A DNA stretch of 7,321 nucleotides from Candidatus Omnitrophota bacterium. Its GTDB lineage: Bacteria; Ratteibacteria; UBA8468; B48-G9; JAFGKM01. Positions within the stretch are counted from its first letter, which is position 1. Every line of letters starts with the position of its first letter. The notes beneath the pieces were generated by a model. The model made no database searches and had not been told where the DNA came from. It was given only the letters and a program-made list of their open reading frames with translations. The stretch is from positions 1 through 7,321 of the forward strand of contig JAMWCO010000069.1 in NCBI GenBank assembly GCA_023818785.1, read 5' to 3'. Shown one piece after another: positions 5,801-7,321 of the stretch. Position numbers and translations under genes: made by a program.

Positions 5801-6335
5801 TTTTTTCTCCTTTAACATCTATGGGGAAAAAAGTAACACTTAATCTTTGACCTTCAAGTTTAGGTGCTCTATCTATTTTCCCTAATCCTGACAATTCTTT
5901 TATTAATCTTTCCATTAGTTCATATCCTCTTTCTTTGTATAAAATTACCCTCCCTTTATAAAATATACTTACTTTTACTCTATGCCCTTCCTTCAAAAAA
6001 TTTTCAATATGCTGTTTTTTAAATTTATAATCATGCTCACTTATTTCAGGAGTAAATCTTATTTCTTTTGTTTGTGAAACTTTCTGTTTTTTTCTTATTT
6101 CTTTTTCTTTTTTCTTTTGTTCATATAAATATTTTTTAAAATCTAAAATTCTGCAAACTGGTATAGACGCATTTGGAACAATCTCTACTAAATCTAAATT
6201 TTTCTCTTTTGCTATCTCAAGAGCTTTTTTAGTATCTAAAATTCCTAATTGTTTTCCTTCTTCATCTATAACTCTTACCTGTGGACTTTTTATCTGATAA
6301 TTTACTTTATACTTTCTATTTTCTTCCCTACTAAT
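5787..6335 (-). CDS. infC: Translation initiation factor IF-3, starting at AUU
   Basis: IF3 binds the 30S subunit, keeps subunits apart and rejects wrong initiator tRNAs and start codons. Reading from the ATT at 6335-6333 gives 182 residues, the usual length. The N-domain (about 1-72) contains NYQIKSPQVRVID, GKQLGILDTKKALEIA at 28-43 and DLVEIVPNASIPVCRILDFKKYLYE at 48-72. A lysine-rich linker (about 73-88) follows, and then the C-domain (KEIRFTPEISEHDYKFK at 90-106, FLKEGHRVKVSIFYKGR at 113-129, KLEGQRLSVTFFP at 159-171). No ATG, GTG or TTG lies in frame upstream of the N-domain; the first TTG (5996-5994, the Leu of FLKEG) would leave only 69 C-terminal residues. AAGGAG sits six bases before the ATT. 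AUU is the known infC start in E. coli, where it mediates autoregulation. The 3' end overlaps rpmI by 14 bases. Confidence 0.95.
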   Translation of the reverse strand: MSREENRKYKVNYQIKSPQVRVIDEEGKQLGILDTKKALEIAKEKNLDLVEIVPNASIPVCRILDFKKYLYEQKKKEKEIRKKQKVSQTKEIRFTPEISEHDYKFKKQHIENFLKEGHRVKVSIFYKGRVILYKERGYELMERLIKELSGLGKIDRAPKLEGQRLSVTFFPIDVKGEKNGKT

Positions 6336-6341
6336 AAATCT

Positions 6342-6347
6342 CTCCTT
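6342..6347 (-). promoter_or_regulatory. Shine-Dalgarno sequence fixing the AUU start of infC
   Basis: AAGGAG on the minus strand is followed by six bases and then the ATT at 6335. Motif and spacing are identical to those of rpmI and rplT, which is the main argument for AUU as the infC start codon. Confidence 0.88.
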
Positions 6348-6354
6348 TTTTAAA

Positions 6355-6383
6355 ATTATAACAAAAAATTTTAATTTTGTCTA
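6355..6383 (-). promoter_or_regulatory. Near-consensus sigma-70 promoter for the infC operon
   Basis: On the minus strand TAGACA (6383-6378, five of six), a 17-base spacer and a perfect TATAAT (6360-6355) precede infC. The first three bases of the -35 are the thrS stop codon TAG. The predicted start near 6348 gives a leader of about 13 bases that contains only the Shine-Dalgarno sequence. This lets infC-rpmI-rplT-GGDEF be expressed separately from thrS. The leader is too short for a structured L20-binding leader of the kind known upstream of infC in Bacillus. Confidence 0.75.
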
Positions 6384-7321
6384 ATATTTTATTTTTTCTA
6401 TTTCTTTACAAAATTTTTCAATTATTTCTTCAAAAGTAAAAGAACCAATTATACCTACTTTATGTTCCCTTAAAGACAATTTTTTTTCCTTTATTTCTCT
6501 ATCTCCAATAATTATCATATATGGTACTTTCTCTTCTTCCGCATCTTTTATTTTTTTATTAATTTTTTCGTTTCTTAAATCAATTCCTGTTCTAAAATTT
6601 TTTCCTAACTTTGATTTCAATTCAAGAGAAAAAGCATTATGTCTCTCTGCAATAGGAAGTATTCTAATCTGTTCAGGAGCAAGCCAGAATGGAAAATTTC
6701 CTTTGTAATGTTCTATTAAAATACCAAAGAATCTTTCAAAAGAGCCGAGTATTGCTCTATGAATCATTATAGGTGTTTTAAATTTCCCATCAGAGTCAAT
6801 ATATTTAATCTCAAATTTTTCAGGGATATTAAAATCAATTTGAATTGTTGAACATTGCCATTCTCTTCCAATGCAATCCTTAATTTTTATGTCAATTTTA
6901 GGTCCATAAAAAACACCTTCCCCAGGGTCTATTTCATATTTTATATTTTTTGATTTTAAAGCATTTTCAAGTGCATTTGTGGCTTTTCCCCAATTTTCAA
7001 TTGTTCCAACAAAGTTTGTAGGTCTTGTTGAGAGAAATACTCTATACTCATTAAATCCAAAATTACTTAGAAAGAAATAAACTAAATCTATAATTTTGCA
7101 AATCTCTTCTTCAAGTTGTCCTGGAGTACAAAAAATATGAGCATCATCTTGTGTAAATCCTCTCACTCTCAATAATCCATGAAGAACACCTGCTTTTTCA
7201 TATCTATATACAGTTCCAATTTCAGCCCACCTTATAGGTAAATCTTTATAACTTCTTAATTTACTCATATAAATTATAATGTGAAAAGGACAATTCATTG
7301 GTTTTAATTGATACGATTTAC
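6381..7321 (-). CDS. thrS: Threonyl-tRNA synthetase, C-terminal part (5' end outside window)
   Basis: ThrRS charges tRNA-Thr in the cytosol. The frame is open to the right edge (about 312 codons visible); the Met at 7298 lies inside the catalytic core, in LKPMNCPFH, so it is not the start. Numbering from that Met, the zinc ligands are Cys3, His54 (GFTQDDAH) and His180 (MIHRAILGS). Class II motif 2 is YRYEKAGVLHGLLRVRGFTQ at 31-50 and motif 3 is IHRAILGSFERFFGILIEH at 179-197. The anticodon-binding domain runs from about 203 (FWLAPEQIRILPI) to the end, with RTGIDLRNEKINKKI and VPYMIIIGDRE as landmarks. The N-terminal TGS and editing domains would lie beyond the edge. Stop TAG at 6381 overlaps the -35 of the infC promoter; infC begins 45 bases downstream. 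Confidence 0.98.
   Translation of the reverse strand, partial: KSYQLKPMNCPFHIIIYMSKLRSYKDLPIRWAEIGTVYRYEKAGVLHGLLRVRGFTQDDAHIFCTPGQLEEEICKIIDLVYFFLSNFGFNEYRVFLSTRPTNFVGTIENWGKATNALENALKSKNIKYEIDPGEGVFYGPKIDIKIKDCIGREWQCSTIQIDFNIPEKFEIKYIDSDGKFKTPIMIHRAILGSFERFFGILIEHYKGNFPFWLAPEQIRILPIAERHNAFSLELKSKLGKNFRTGIDLRNEKINKKIKDAEEEKVPYMIIIGDREIKEKKLSLREHKVGIIGSFTFEEIIEKFCKEIEKIKY

Noticed and set aside
5801..5818. Upstream ATG (5818) as the rpmI start
   Set aside because: It would add MLKEKK to the canonical L35 N-terminus and turn the well-placed AAGGAG into coding sequence.
5787..5996. infC as a 69-codon gene starting at TTG 5996
   Set aside because: The frame stays open upstream and encodes the whole IF3 N-domain and linker; the TTG is the internal Leu of FLKEG in the C-domain.
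6381..7298. thrS as a complete 305-codon gene starting at 7298
   Set aside because: The Met belongs to the conserved KPMNCP motif of the catalytic core and the frame runs on to the window edge, so the gene is partial.

Overview
This is a strongly AT-rich, very gene-dense stretch of a bacterial chromosome. Nearly every base is coding and the longest gene-free stretch is 59 bases. The content is mostly housekeeping: lysine/peptidoglycan precursor synthesis, tRNA proofreading, a threonyl-tRNA synthetase and the IF3-L35-L20 translation operon, plus a ComEC-type DNA-uptake channel and a diguanylate cyclase. DapF implies diaminopimelate synthesis for lysine and/or peptidoglycan. A probable A/V-type ATPase stalk subunit and an 86-residue hypothetical protein, of a kind I recall from Planctomycetes/Omnitrophica-like lineages, hint at a bacterium from the PVC side or a related uncultivated phylum. 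That placement is tentative.

Layout. Positions 1-787 (minus strand) hold dtd, then an unrecognised 86-residue gene, then the first 24 codons of a membrane or exported protein that runs off the left edge. Positions 788-846 are a 59-base divergent spacer with two interleaved sigma-70-like promoters. Positions 847-4045 (plus strand) hold dapF, comEC and a coiled-coil gene resembling the A/V-ATPase H/G subunit, all joined by 4-base stop/start overlaps. Positions 4032-6335 (minus strand) are an operon in the order infC, rpmI, rplT, GGDEF gene. The GGDEF gene converges on the coiled-coil gene and overlaps it tail to tail by 14 bases. Positions 6381-7321 (minus strand) are the 3' part of thrS, whose 5' end is outside the window.

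How the parts fit. thrS-infC-rpmI-rplT is a classic translation cluster. infC is best read from an AUU start, which gives a complete 182-residue IF3; an annotation limited to ordinary starts would keep only its C-terminal third. A near-consensus promoter overlapping the thrS stop codon lets infC and its followers be transcribed independently of thrS. The diguanylate cyclase start codon overlaps the rplT stop codon, so c-di-GMP synthesis may be tied to ribosomal protein expression. The dapF and dtd promoters sit so close to their start codons that both mRNAs are predicted to be leaderless or nearly so, whereas infC, rpmI and rplT all have AAGGAG exactly six bases before the start.

No RNA genes, mobile elements, CRISPR arrays or convincing intrinsic terminators are visible. 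I do not see a new multi-gene system. The most interesting points are the regulatory arrangement, the ComEC C-terminus that lacks metallo-beta-lactamase motifs, the cyclase coupled to rplT, and the orphan ATPase-like stalk gene.
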